Assembly (NCBI GenBank): GCA_032622095.1
Contig: CP136066.1
Coordinates: forward strand, 108,461,319 to 108,525,318
Direction: 5' to 3'
From: Siphonodentalium dalli
Lineage: Eukaryota > Mollusca > Scaphopoda > Gadilida > Siphonodentaliidae
DNA: 64,000 nt
The notes beneath the pieces were generated by a model that was not told where the DNA came from, ran no database searches, and worked only from the letters and a program-made list of their open reading frames with translations. Both the position numbers and the translations under genes were made by a program. Shown piece by piece: positions 1 through 10,904 of the stretch (its first letter is position 1; each line of letters begins with the position of its first letter).

Positions 1-1437
1 CTTTAGCACGGGCTACAGGTCCTACTTTTAGTCTGATCATCATAAAATTTGTCAAGAATGTTAATAATGACATGTAGATGGGAACGAGTCATTTTGGGGT
101 CATTCGGCCAAAAAACATGGCCGTCAGCAGCCATCTTGGATTTTACTCTTTGTATGACTAAATCCTTTAGCACGGGCTACAGGTCGTACCTTTAGTCTGA
201 TCATTATAAAATTTGTCATGGCTGTTGATATTGGAATGTAGATGGGAACGAGTCATTTTGGGGTCATTCGGACAAAAAACATGGCCGCCAGCGGCCATCT
301 TGGATTTCAAAATTTAATCCATTAGCACGGGCCACAGGTCGTACTGATTGTCTGATCATCATGAAATTTGTCATGGATGATAATATTTACATGTAGATGG
401 GAACGAGTAATTTTGGGGTCATTCGGCCAAAAAACATGGCCACCAGCAGCCATCTTAGATTTTACTCTTTGTATGACTAAATTCTTTATCACGGGCTGCA
501 GGTCGTACCTTTAGTCTGATCATCATAAAATTTTTCATGGATGTTAACAATGACATGTAGATGGGAACGGGTAATTTTGGGGTCAATCGGCCAAAAAACA
601 TGGTCGCCAGCAGCCATCTTGGATTTTACTCTTTGTATGACTAAATCCTTTAGCACGGGCTACAGGTTGTATCTTTAGTCTGATCAGCATAAAATTTTTC
701 ATGAATGTTAATAATGACATGTAGATGGGAACGAGTCATTTTGGGGTCATTCGGCCAAAAAAGATGGCCGCCAGCAGCCATCTTGGATTTTACTCTTTGT
801 ATGACTAAATCCTTTAGCACGGGCTACAGGTCGTACCTTCAGTCTGATCATCATAAATTTTTCATGGCTGTTGAAATTGGAATGTAAATGGGAACGAGTC
901 ATTTTGGGGTCATTCGGACAAAAAACATGGCCGCCAGCGGCCATCTTGGATTTCAAAATTTAATCCATTAGCACGGGCCACAGGTCGTACTATTGGTCTG
1001 ATCATCATGAAATTTGTCCTGGATGTTAATGTTGATATGTAGATGGGAACGAGTAATTTTGGGGTCATTTGGCGGAAAAAACGTGGCCGCCAGCAGCCAT
1101 CTTGGATTTTACTCTTTGTATGACTAAATTCTTTAGCACGGGCTACAGGTCGTACCTTTAGTCTGATCATCATCAAATTTGTCATGGATGTTAACAATGA
1201 CATGTAGATTGGAACAAGTCATTTTGGGGTCAATCGGCCAAAAAACATGGCCGCCAGCAGCCATCTTGGATTTTACTCTTTGTATGACTAAATTCTATAG
1301 CATGGGCTACAGGTCGTACCTTTAGTCTGATCGTCATAAAATTTGTCATTGATGTTAACGATGACATGTAGATGGGAACGACTCATTTTGGGGTCATTCG
1401 GCCAAAAACATGGCCGCCAGCAGCCATCTTGGATTTT
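1..1437. repeat. Tandem array of 155/164 bp units (family T1), cut by window start
   Basis: Nine units can be followed by the phrase AGATGGGAAC at about 77, 240, 395, 559, 723, 886, 1041, 1206 and 1370. Spacing is 163-165 bp except for two 155 bp steps (240-395 and 886-1041). The short units carry a distinct variant (CAAAATTTAATCCATTAGCA). Units one to four resemble units five to eight, so a 646 bp higher-order repeat is present. Each unit contains GCAGCCATCTTGG or a near copy and the phrase TTTTGGGGTCATTCGG. The same unit occurs in the opposite orientation at 3.87-6.0 kb. Open frames within it arise only because the unit length is near a multiple of three and are not genes. Confidence 0.95.
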
Positions 1438-1562
1438 ACTTTTCTCTTCATGTCTATAAACTAGTATTAGACATTCAACTTTCCACATTCCTAATCGCTC
1501 CATTGACTGTAATATATTAAATTATTCCCTTTCCAAGTTGAGCTACAGTGTCATTGACACTT
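1438..1562 (-). mobile_element. Terminal segment of the T1 array element
   Basis: The array stops here and is followed by a unique stretch ending in CAAGTTGAGCTACAGTGTCA (about 1534-1553) and ATTGACAC. The reverse complement of this motif opens the inverted copy at 3810-3842 and the related array at 46531-46554. I therefore read it as the conserved end of the element. The other end lies outside the window. Confidence 0.7.
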
Positions 1563-2516
1563 TCATTAAAAATTATAATAATTCTATTGACAGAAAATGT
1601 GGTATATGGAAAATAATCTCAATTATAACCCAGTGTGAGGTTACTGCCATCAAATCTGGACACAGGTGTGAAATAGACAGTTTGATGCCAAAAAAAAAAA
1701 TCATCAAAATCTAATTTAAATAATTTTAGAAAATTATAAGCACATTTTTAACAACACCCTCCAGAGAAAGCTTCGGAAATGCTTCATGTTTATTTAAAGT
1801 GACTTATCGCATTCATTTGGTAACAGACACACTAATTCCAGCTGGGTTGTCAACATGTGCTCTTGTATGACAGACTGGTTTGGTTTGGGTTTTGTCGTTT
1901 CAGCTGCTAGGCCATATCACAAGTTCACAACGCGAGTATTACAGGTGGAGGATAGACATGCAGGGGGTTAATTTTACCAGAAAATCCCTCCACTTAGCCT
2001 AAATTTTGTGTGTCTGAAATATGCAGAATGAGGTCCCCAGAGGGTGAATTTAGTGATGCTACCCTGGTAAACCTAGGACCAGAATGCATTTCCCCTGTTG
2101 AATTTAGTGATGTTCACAGATCTAGTCTACACTTCTATGGGGGGGGGCAATAAGAAGGGGTTTGAATATAGTTCTCAATCTTCATAATATCTTCCATATA
2201 AATATTTAAATTTGATTGTTGTATAGACAATAACTATAGTTGAACAATTGGTGTCATGACTTCCAGAATTCATGCTGGCCATAAAATTAAAGTTCATTTT
2301 AAAAGCCAATTTTTTTTGCCATTTCCAAATCTGTTTGGTCATTTTTCAGAAAATTTGGCCAGATTTAAAAATCAGAATATGGGATCATTGAGAAAACCGA
2401 AACTTAAACAACAATATAAAACACATATACACATATAAACATAACCGATATATTTTGAGTGGGACAAAAATGACAATAAAAATTGTGTACAGATGGGAAC
2501 TGCAAAAACTAAAATA
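1563..2516. other. Mostly unassigned; fragments of dispersed repeats
   Basis: No convincing gene. About 1880-1990 resembles 33725-33840 (GCTAGGCCAT followed by a conserved AAATC-CTCCAC end). About 2030-2100 carries GAGGTCCCCAGAGGGTGAAT, the arm of the fold-back family seen complete at 42.2-42.57 kb. A G9 tract lies at 2142-2150. Confidence 0.5.
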
Positions 2517-2706
2517 CAGTAACGCCCTAAATAATCAACTCCTTAACCACAGCAGAATTATGGGTAACTTTTCAGTCGGAAATATGGCTTGTTGCCATTC
2601 ATCTGAAAGCTCTTACTCTTACAACAAGCCATATTTCCGACTAAATCCTGAAAAGTTACCCATAATTCTGCTGTAGTTAAGGAGTCGATTATTTAGGGCA
2701 TTACTG
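2517..2706. mobile_element. Palindromic MITE, CAGTAATGCCC family, copy 1
   Basis: Near-perfect fold-back of about 190 bp. It begins CAGTAACGCCCTAAATAATC and ends with the inverted counterpart ...TTAGGGCATTACTG, flanked by TA on both sides. Internal arms include CAGAATTATGGGTAACTTTT and its complement, with a small loop of direct sequence between. TA target duplication plus CAGT ends fits a non-autonomous Tc1/mariner-type element; no transposase is encoded. Confidence 0.92.
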
Positions 2707-2708
2707 TA

Positions 2709-3528
2709 GGTCCGGCCAGTTATGGATATCAACATAAATGAAAACTGATTCGTCTACATCCTGATACTTTGAAACCATAAATCAGTAATGTATTGCTACT
2801 TGATTAAGAAAGGACAGACTTCTAATGGCTATATTAAAAATAAATCATCATTGGTTTGATAAGTAAGAATGTGTAACTTTTGATAGAATTGTTATCCCAG
2901 AAACTGCTGATTACCTGTTAATTAAGGAATTAAGTGTTTTATGGAGATCTGATGATAATCATGGCAGTGATTGCAAACTATAGCCTTAAAAGTTTTGGTA
3001 AAAAAAAGTATGACTAAATCGGCCGACTAAATTGAAATTTTCTTGGGTCATTTTTTGAAAGAAAAAAAAATGCCCATTGGCCAATTTGGCAACCGACAGC
3101 ATGAACCCTGGTGAACAACACACCACCTTAACTATCAGGGAATCAGTTTTATACTCTTGTTATGATTTCATGTGTACACAAGGATACAATGAACAATTTA
3201 TAAGATATGACTTCACCATAAAAGGTGTTTTTATGTTCTCTGTTTATAATAACTGCCGAGCCCCCAGCTTGTTTCTTTAGTAAGTATAAGAACAGTGTAG
3301 ATATACTATGAGATATGAAGACATTAATTGTCCAGGGCCCCAAGTTCAATTCAGTGGTATCTTCCCATGTATTCCATAATGACCTTAATATTAGTTATCG
3401 TCATTTCTGGTGCTGCACTGTACCAACTAAGACATTAACTACCACTGATGTTGGCAAACTATTTCCTCCCATTTTGAGATACAGGTATTAAATGATTTTA
3501 GTAAATCAAACAACACAAATACTGGCAT
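2709..3528. other. No recognisable feature
   Basis: AT-rich DNA without a convincing coding frame, RNA gene or repeat family that I can match elsewhere in the window. Confidence 0.5.
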
Positions 3529-3807
3529 CTATTAGAACCACCATGACTAAATATAACATCGATAATAGAACCACCATGACTAAATACAACATCTATAATA
3601 GAACCGCTATGACTAAATATAACATCTATTAGAACTGTCATGACTAAATATAGCATCTATTAGAACCACCATAACTAAATTTAACATCTATTAGAACCAC
3701 CATGACTAAATTTAACATCTATTAGAAACACCATGACTAAATATAGTTTCTATAATAGAACTGCCATGACTAAATTTAACATCTATAATAGAACCACCAT
3801 GACGATA
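3529..3807. repeat. 33 bp minisatellite, left part (split array)
   Basis: About eight degenerate copies of a 31-34 bp unit with the core GAACCACCATGACTAAATAT followed by AACATCTAT. The array stops at 3807 where a foreign block begins, and resumes at about 6108 with the same unit. So it was once continuous and was interrupted by an insertion. Confidence 0.9.
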
Positions 3808-4659
3808 TATGAAAGTGTCAATTACACTCTAGCTCAACTTGGAAAGGGAATATTTTAAAGTGTGCTACTATTTTAACATCCGTGACAAATTTCATGATGA
3901 TCCGACTAACACTCCGGCCTGTAGCCCATGCTAATGAATTGAATTTTGAAATCCAAGATGGCCGCTGGCGACCATGTTTTTTTGCCGAATGATCCCAAAA
4001 TTATTTGTTCTCATCTACATGTCAATACCAACAGCCATGACAAATTTTATGAAAGTGTCAATGACACTGTAGCTCAACTTAGTTAAGGGAATAATTTAAT
4101 GGTTGACAGTAAATGGAGGAATAGGAAAGGTGCTAATTGAAATGTCTAACCTACATGTAGCTGTGCCAAAGGATTTAGTCATGCAAAGAGTAAAATCCAA
4201 GATGACTCGTTCCCATCTACATGTCATTGTTAACATCCATGAAAAATTTCATGAAGATACAACTAAAGCTACGACCTGCAGCCCGCGCCAAAGGATTTAG
4301 TCATGCGAAAAGTAAAATCCAAAATGGCTGCTGGCGGCCATGTTTTTTGACAGAACGACCCCAAAATGTCTCGTTCCCATCTATATATCAATATTAACAT
4401 CCATGACAAATTTCATGATGATCAGACGAACAGTACTACCTGTAGAACGCGCCAATGGATTTAATTTTGAAATCCAAGATGGCCGCCAGTGGCCATGTTT
4501 TTTGGCCGAATGACCCCAAAATGACTCGTTCCCATCTACATGTCAATGTCAACATTCGTGACAAATTTCATAAAGATCAGACCAAAGGTACGACCTGTAG
4601 CCCGCGCCAAAGGAAATTGTTGACGGACACACGGACGACAGACGCCAACCCATGGCAAT

Positions 4660-4687
4660 AGCTCAAACTTACAAAGTAAGTTGAGCT
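4660..4687 (+). repeat. Internal 3' hairpin of array element
   Basis: AGCTCAAACTTAC and GTAAGTTGAGCT pair with one bulged base and a three-base loop. The hairpin follows a GACGGACAC/ACGGACGACAG tract by about 30 bp. The same tract-plus-hairpin arrangement closes the element at 6011-6107. It looks like the element's own end rather than a transcription terminator. Confidence 0.75.
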
Positions 4688-4835
4688 AATAATGATCTGA
4701 CCAAAGGTACAACCTGTAGCCCGTGCCAAATGATTTAGTCAAGCAAAGAGTAAAATCCAAGATGGCTGTTGGTGGCCATGTTTTATGGCCGAATGACCCC
4801 AAAATGACTCGTTCCCATCTACATTTCAATATTAA

Positions 4836-5304
4836 AGGTACTCAACCCGATAAAACTCCTCTCAATTACTATTTCAATGGCTTCGGGGGTCAAAAATATT
4901 TGATTCGAGTCGAGGAAGTCACCCATCAAAGCTCAGATTTGTTAGATATCGATTTTAGAAATCTATTATTTTTCATTATCGGGAATACTATCTGGCCCAG
5001 AACTCAGTCAAAATTGCGTTAAAATTACCACTTGATTTTAGAGTTATTCATCCTTGTCTGTTTGAATAGATTTGGAGTACACATCCAGAGCAGATTACGG
5101 CAGTTATTAGTACTCATCTCGAGAACATAACAAATTTGAAAAATCAATATCTAATAACTCTGAGCTTTGTTTGATGGGTTCCTCGACTCGAATCAAATAT
5201 TTTTTACCCCCAAAGCCAAAGAAATAGTAATATAGGACCCTCTGATCGGATTGTTGTTGTTGGAATCTGTTGAGATGGGGACCCTCTTTACGGATTGAGT
5301 ACCT
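4836..5304. mobile_element. 469 bp fold-back element with TTAA target duplication
   Basis: Ends are AGGTACTCAACCCG and, inverted, CGGATTGAGTACCT. TTAA is present at both borders (4832-4835 and 5305-5308). Long internal inverted arms match (for example TTTGATTCGAGTCGAGGAA and its complement near 5184-5205). Removing the element with one TTAA restores the array unit around TTTCAATATTAACATCC, as in neighbouring units. TTAA duplication recalls piggyBac-type elements, but the AGGTAC ends are not the usual CCC ends, so superfamily is open. Confidence 0.9.
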
Positions 5305-6010
5305 TTAACATCCACAACAAATTTCATGATGATCAGTCAAACACTCCGACCTGTAGCCTGTGTTAATGGACTGAATTTCGAAATCCAAGATGGCTGCTGA
5401 TGGCCATGTTTTTTTTGCTGAATGACCCCAAAATGATTTGTTCCCATCTACGTGTCAATGTCAACATTCACGACAAATTTCATGATGATCCGACAAAAGA
5501 TACGACTTGTAGCCCGTGCCAAAGGATTTAGTCATGCAAAGAGTAAAATCCGAGATGACTCCCAGCGGCCATGTTTTATGGCCGAATGACCCCAAAATGA
5601 CTCGTTCCCATCTACATGTCAATGTTAACATCCATAACAAATTTCATGATGATCAGACCAAAGGTACAACCTGTAGCCCGTCCCAAAGGATTTAGTCATG
5701 CAAAGAATAAAATCCAAGATGGCTTCCAGTGGCCATGTTTTATGGCTGAATGACCCCAAAATGACTCGTTCCCATCTACAAGTCAATACTAACATCCTTG
5801 ACAAATTTCATGATGATCAGACGAATACTCCGACCTGTAGACTGTGTTAATGGATTGAATTTTGAAATCCAAGATGGCGCTGGTGGCCATGTTTTTTTTC
5901 CGAATGACCCCAAAATGACACGTTCACATCTACATGTCAATGTCAACAGCTATGACAAATTTCATAATGATCCAACCAAAGGTACAACCTGTAGCCTGTG
6001 CTAAAGGAAA

Positions 6011-6107
6011 TTGTTGACAGATGCACACACACATGCATACATGCACACACAGACGCCGGATACCAAGCCACGGCAATAGCTCAAACTTAACAAAGTAAAG
6101 TTGAGCT
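6011..6107 (+). repeat. 3' end module of array element (CA/GA tract plus hairpin)
   Basis: ATTGTTGACAGATGCACAC opens a tract of ACACAC/ATGCATAC repeats. It is followed by AGCTCAAACTTAAC and its complement GTAAAGTTGAGCT, then AATAACATC, which is already minisatellite sequence. Confidence 0.75.
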
Positions 6108-6215
6108 AATAACATCTATTAGAATCGCCATTAATAAATTTAACATCCATTAGAACAGCCATGACTAAATATAACATTTATAAAGAACCGCCATGACTAA
6201 ATTTAACATTCAACA
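6108..6215. repeat. 33 bp minisatellite, right part
   Basis: Three further degenerate units (GAATCGCCATTAATAAATTT, GAACAGCCATGACTAAATAT, GAACCGCCATGACTAAATTT) continue the array that ends at 3807. Confidence 0.85.
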
Positions 6216-7652
6216 GAAATGTGTCAGGGAAGACAATTTAGATGACCTGATCACAAGCACTCAAGAAAAACAATAGAATCTCATCATGTATATTTAGCTG
6301 ACTAAAATTTGTTTTCAATATTTGTTTACATTGAGAAGGGAGTGCACATTTTGTGTAGCTATATTCTTGTTCTTCACCTTATTTTTAACAATGCATGGTA
6401 ATTTCACATGCTATGCATGATTAACACAACTAAATGATAAGCTCCAGACTATGATAAAGATACCAACACTAATTAACTATTAATCAAAAGAAAAGTGACT
6501 CACCACTTCAAATTTTCTGGTTACAAAACGTCAAACCAAACATTGAAAGTGGAACTGGATTGCAACAATTGAGTGCAATCGTGCACCTAGAATTGAAAAG
6601 TTGCACACCCCATGATCTTGGTTAAGTTTATTCAATAATTAACTAATAAAACGAAGCATGGTAAGGGTTGGGTTAACAATAATAGTTGGAGAAGTCATAG
6701 CATCAAAGATTACACAATGGAGTGTCTTCTTAACCTGTCGTAATCAGGGAATACTGTTCAATGCGTGTGTTGCAGACAATCAAAGCATTCAAAGGAATCA
6801 AAGAGACAACGTTGTCAAAGCAATCAATGATATTACGACGTCATTGCTCAATACTTGTACGCACGTGGTGGTATAGATTCCAAGCCACATATGCCCACAG
6901 ATCTTACAAAATTGAAGTACATGACTTATTTCAAGTATTTCTTGTTTTATATGAAGTTATTTAATAAGAAATGAATGTTGTGGGAGTTATTTGGAGAACG
7001 GTGTTGTGATCGTTCAGGCACATTGTGCGAACCACGAAGCATTTCTCACTAAATGTGGCCCCAGTGACCACAGTGCCATATCCCCCAATAACACACACAC
7101 CCACTACATTCATTTCTTATATTTATATATCTTTTTGATGATTTATTCTCATAAAAAAGCTGCATGTATTCTTATTAATTTTCACGAAATCTGCCGAGAA
7201 TTTGAGACTAGCCCACGCGGCACATTAAGTCAGCCCAATTTAAGATTTCCAAGCACTTAGCAATGATAAAGTGATCAGTATAAATAAGTGGCCTCAGATG
7301 CAATTCGGCTGAACTTTAAAAGCACACCCAATTATTCTGCTGACAGCTTTTAGTGATTTGGTCAGATTAGCTAAGTCAACAATTTTTGACATCGTGTTCG
7401 TGTTAAGGTATGTATATTGGAGTATGAAACGGGTGACCCAATTGGCAGTTGTCCAATCACCAAACAGAATTTAGTGTAACACAGACAGACTATGTATATA
7501 TATACATTTCGGCCAATATAAAAAAAATTGCTAGATTTACATCCCCTCCCGACCCTATTTTTAGTCCCCTCCTCATTTTGTTTTATTTGGATATCTTTTA
7601 TGTAAACTCTTTTCTCATGCCTTATAACCGTCAAATTACATTCAATGACCCT
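6216..7652. other. No recognisable feature
   Basis: AT-rich sequence. Open frames near 6658-7260 have no recognisable domain, biased composition or conserved copy. A short (TA)n lies at 7491-7506. Confidence 0.45.
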
Positions 7653-7727
7653 TTAACCTTTTCATGACTGGAGCTTCCTAAAAATTTGCGAAAACCCTGT
7701 GCCAATGGATTCTCTTATATATTATCA
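7653..7727. mobile_element. Fragment of TTAA hairpin element (one end)
   Basis: Starts TTAACCTTTTCATGACTGG, then has GGAGCTTCCT, GCGAAAACCCTGTGCCAAT and the ATTCTCTTATATAT segment typical of the TTAA hairpin family. It is truncated after that. Confidence 0.75.
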
Positions 7728-7806
7728 GTTGGCCATAGTATGAATATGAATTCTTCTGCCCTTGTATTATCATTTCGTCTGGCTGTTGTCTGCTCATATT
7801 TCCTTA

Positions 7807-7966
7807 ACATCGCTCCAAATGAATAATTGACCATTCCAATGTATACCTTTATAATGAGTGGGACAATCAATTTAGTATAGAATGGGTTACCCCTTTTTAT
7901 ACTGAATGGATTCTTCCATCCAGTTATAAAAGTATACATTGGAATGGATTATTATTCGTTTGGAGG
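7807..7966. mobile_element. 160 bp fold-back MITE, CTCCAAATGAATAAT family
   Basis: Left arm CTCCAAATGAATAATTGACC..CCATTCCAATGTATACC pairs with the right arm GTATACATTGGAATGG..ATTATTCGTTTGGAG. Half copies of the same family lie at 34322-34392, 36508-36580, 41108-41175 and inside both copies of the 15.5/18.5 kb duplication. Target duplication not resolved. Confidence 0.8.
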
Positions 7967-8117
7967 GTTCTTTGGGTATTAAAAGCAGACAATAGACAGA
8001 CAAACAGATAACACAAGAGCAGAATGATTCATATTCATAGATGGGATATGGTTAAATAATAAGTTGGTACTATATCCATATATATAACTATGAAGTTATC
8101 ATCTGAAAACTAATAAA

Positions 8118-8996
8118 AACAAGAGATGGATTGTCATCCGAAGCATACCCCCTTGTGGCATACCGCCAAGTGTGGGAATATTTATAACATATGACTGATG
8201 TACTCAGACAGATGGACCCAAAAATCAGCATTTTCTTATAAATAAAGATGAATAACTATGGAACGAAAAACCTTAACAAAACAATTGAACACACCATTGA
8301 ATGTCCTCATAGTGGTGAACATCCATACCAAATTTCAATGAAATCTGATCATTGCTATTCAAGATATGTCCTGAAAAGCCAACATTTTCAGATAAACAAA
8401 GATGAATAACTCTAGAATGGAAAACCTGAGCAAAATGATTGAACCCTCTATTGCATATCCTCATAGTAGTGAACATCCATTCAAAATTATTTCATTGAGA
8501 TCCGAGGACTACTGTTCAAGTTATGACCTGAACAGACATCAGACAGACCAAAAAGCCAACATTTCCAGATAAATAAAGTTAAAAAAAATTAAAAATAACT
8601 CTAGAATGGAAAATCTGAACAAAAACAATGAAACCCTCTATTGAATGTCCTCATAGTAGTGAACATTCACACAAATTTCATTGAGATTCGAGCACAACTG
8701 TTGAAGTTATGACATGAACAGACATTAGATGGACCAAAAAGCCAACATTTCCAGATAAACAGAGATGAATAACTCTAGAATGGAAAATCCAAACAAACGA
8801 TGGAACCCTCTATTGAATGTCCTCATAGTAGTGAACATCCATACCAATTTTCATTGCTCAAGATCCGTTTACTACTGTTCAAATTATGACATGAACAGAC
8901 ATCGGATGGACATACCAACAGATGCACAGATACACACACGGACAAATGGACAGGTGCAAAACAGTATACCCCCCCTCTTTTTTTTTAAAAGGGGGT
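8118..8996 (+). mobile_element. Array-type element, 170 bp units, ACAAGAG start and hairpin end
   Basis: The 5' end AACAAGAGATGGATTGTCAT followed by GGCATACCGCCA matches the start of the 20.3 kb element (AACAAGAGGTGGCATC, GGCTTACCGCCG). Four degenerate units of about 165-185 bp follow, with AATAACTCTAGAATGGAAAA, CCTCATAGTAGTGAACATCC and CAAATTTCA..GAGATC. It closes with a GGACAAATGGACAGG tract and a hairpin TACCCCCCC..GGGGGTA (8967-8996). No protein is encoded. Confidence 0.8.
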
Positions 8997-9257
8997 AAAA
9001 TTAGTTCACAAATTAAAAAAGTTCCATAAATCTGGCATAACTCCTAAAACTCTTGTATATTTGTAGTTATATCATGGCACATAAAATTTTATTAAGTTAT
9101 GCTAACATCCACAAATAAAGTGAATTGACGGATGACAGACATGGATAGACTGGCCAACTGTTAAATTACAAGACAGTCAAAGACTGTGGGGTCGCTCACC
9201 AGACTGATAAGACTGGGACTTTGGAGACCACAACAGTCAGAACTTTTCATAATCACT

Positions 9258-9506
9258 TTAACCCTTTGAGTGCCAGGTCCGATTTTTGTATCAACCCATA
9301 TACCCTGTGCCAATGCATTCTCTTATATATGCGAGTCGACCATAGGTCGCCTCGCATATATAAGAGAATGCATTGGCTTAAATTTTTTTTTTTTTTTTTT
9401 TTTTTTACAATTTTTTACAATTTTAATATATTTTATTATATTCTTTAACAGACTTATTGTGTAGGTTAGGGCCGATAATATCGGCCCCTGGCACTCAAAG
9501 GGTTAA
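9258..9506. mobile_element. TTAA hairpin element, GAGTGCC subfamily, copy 1
   Basis: Bounded by TTAACCCTTTGAGTGCCAGG and, inverted, CCTGGCACTCAAAGGGTTAA. These 20 bp mirror each other perfectly, including the TTAA. Inside are an inverted pair around CATTCTCTTATATATGCGAG and a T-rich tract of about 26 T, and near the right end GGGCCGATAATATCGGCCCC. TTAA plus CCCTTT termini fit a non-autonomous piggyBac-like element. Confidence 0.92.
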
Positions 9507-9839
9507 AGGAAGTAGATCTAAACAGGATATGTGGCTAGAGAGGCTTCATGTATGTAGATCAGTGAATATCTACCTTGAAATTACCAACTGTACACTACTG
9601 ATCACCCTCTCCTCCAGCTCAACAAGTCTTAGGTTGGAATTTCACAACCGACATCTCAAACTTTCTCAATTGTTGGAAATTTCCAATCTCACAAGCGCCT
9701 TTTTATAAAACCATTTAGACATGTTTAAAGCCCAATAACCCATGGACCCAAAAACACTATATGTATGTCAGATTAATCAGTCAGGTACTTCCAAGGTAGA
9801 TGTTTTAATGAATTTTGTATTTTAATGATTTTATTAGAC

Positions 9840-10514
9840 ACAAAAGTCTTAAGTCCCCATATCCCCGTCATTCTTAACGGGTTGACCTCATGTTAACAAA
9901 TCTGAATCTCAGTCACTAAAGTATCCTCCATACTATATGTAAGCTAAATAGTCCAACCTCTCTTGAGAAGACATTTTAAGTATTACTATAGAGACATACA
10001 GTTATGTCCCTGGTCTCACCCTATTTAACCTGGTGACCCCATCTGAATAAATTTGAATCCCAGACACCAAAGAACCCTTCATACTAAATATCAGTAAAAT
10101 AAACCTGATGGTCCATGTGAAGGAAGCATATTAAGAGGAAAACTGTCCTTTGCTTGGCCCCTATTTGACCAGGTGACCCCATTTGAACAAATCTGAACTA
10201 CAGTCACCAAAGGAACCTTCATACCAAATATGAACCCATTCAACCTGATGGTACATGAGAAATCGTTTTTAAGAATTACTATGGAGGGCAAGAGTTATGG
10301 CCCTGGCTTCACAACCATTTGACAGACTGACCTCATTTGAACAAATCTGAATGTGAGTCACCTAGGGAACATCCACACCAAATATGAACCCATTCAGTCT
10401 TATGATCTAGAGAAGATGTTCAAAGAATTGTTGACAGATGGATGGACGGACAGACAGATGGAACACAGGTGACAGATGAGAAGTGATGATTATAGCTTCG
10501 TCTCAGGTGAGCTT
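9840..10514 (+). mobile_element. Array-type element, 140-156 bp units, GTGACCCCATTTGAAC family
   Basis: Four units are marked by TGACCTCATGTTAACAAATC (9892), GTGACCCCATCTGAATAAAT (10031), GTGACCCCATTTGAACAAAT (10171) and TGACCTCATTTGAACAAATC (10328). Each has CAGTCAC, CATACCAAATATGAACC and AGAGTTATGGCCCTGG or near copies. The end is ATTGTTGACAGATGGATGG, GACGGACAGACAGATGG and a partial hairpin (TAGCTTCGTCTCAGGTGAGC). Confidence 0.8.
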
Positions 10515-10547
10515 CAAAATTACATTTCATTGAACAATTCTGTCAAT

Positions 10548-10564
10548 CACCCCCCCCCCCCCCA
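10548..10564. repeat. Poly-C tract
   Basis: About 14-17 consecutive C just downstream of the array element. Similar tracts occur at 11949-11967, 34926-34938 and 57118-57133. Confidence 0.9.
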
Positions 10565-10904
10565 ACACTGTGGGGACATCCCTGTGAGAATATGACATAC
10601 ATGATTTATTTGAATGCCTGACTACATTAGCTTAACAAAATTCCCATACCTTGAAAGCCAGTGCATTCTCTGAGAATTAAATTCCGTCAGCTACCAGTAT
10701 GTATTGAGGAGAGGTGTTGACATTTAGATAATTAGGTTTTAACGACTGCACAAACAGCTTTGTGATACTCCTACAGCTGTGATCAAAACAAGGATTTTAA
10801 TGGGGTGAACAAGGAAGAGATAATATGGTATGGTACAGTGTGGTGTGGCAGGGACAGGAGGTGGGGTGGGGGAGGGTGGGATGGGGTAGCTGTGATGTGT
10901 CTAA

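Larger units (their letters stand above)
3808..6107 (+). mobile_element. Array-type element, inverted copy of T1 family, inserted in the minisatellite
   Basis: Begins with GTGTCAATTACACTCTAGCTCAACTT (two parts, about 3812-3841) and ends with an AGCT..AGCT hairpin (6078-6107). Between lie about 10 units of the T1 type (ACAAATTTCATGATGATC, AATCCAAGATGGC, AATGACCCCAAAATGACTCG). Two internal starts or ends are visible: a second GTGTCAATGACACTGTAGCT at about 4050, and a GACGGACACACGGACGACAG tract with a hairpin at 4620-4687. The block is therefore probably two or three tandem or nested copies. A 469 bp fold-back element is nested at 4836-5304. No protein is encoded. Confidence 0.85.

Noticed and set aside
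705-1503. Overlapping open frames on both strands with KSKMAAGGHVFWPND-like peptides
   Set aside because: They lie wholly inside the tandem array (also 4103-6004), follow unit length, occur on both strands and break at random unit differences.
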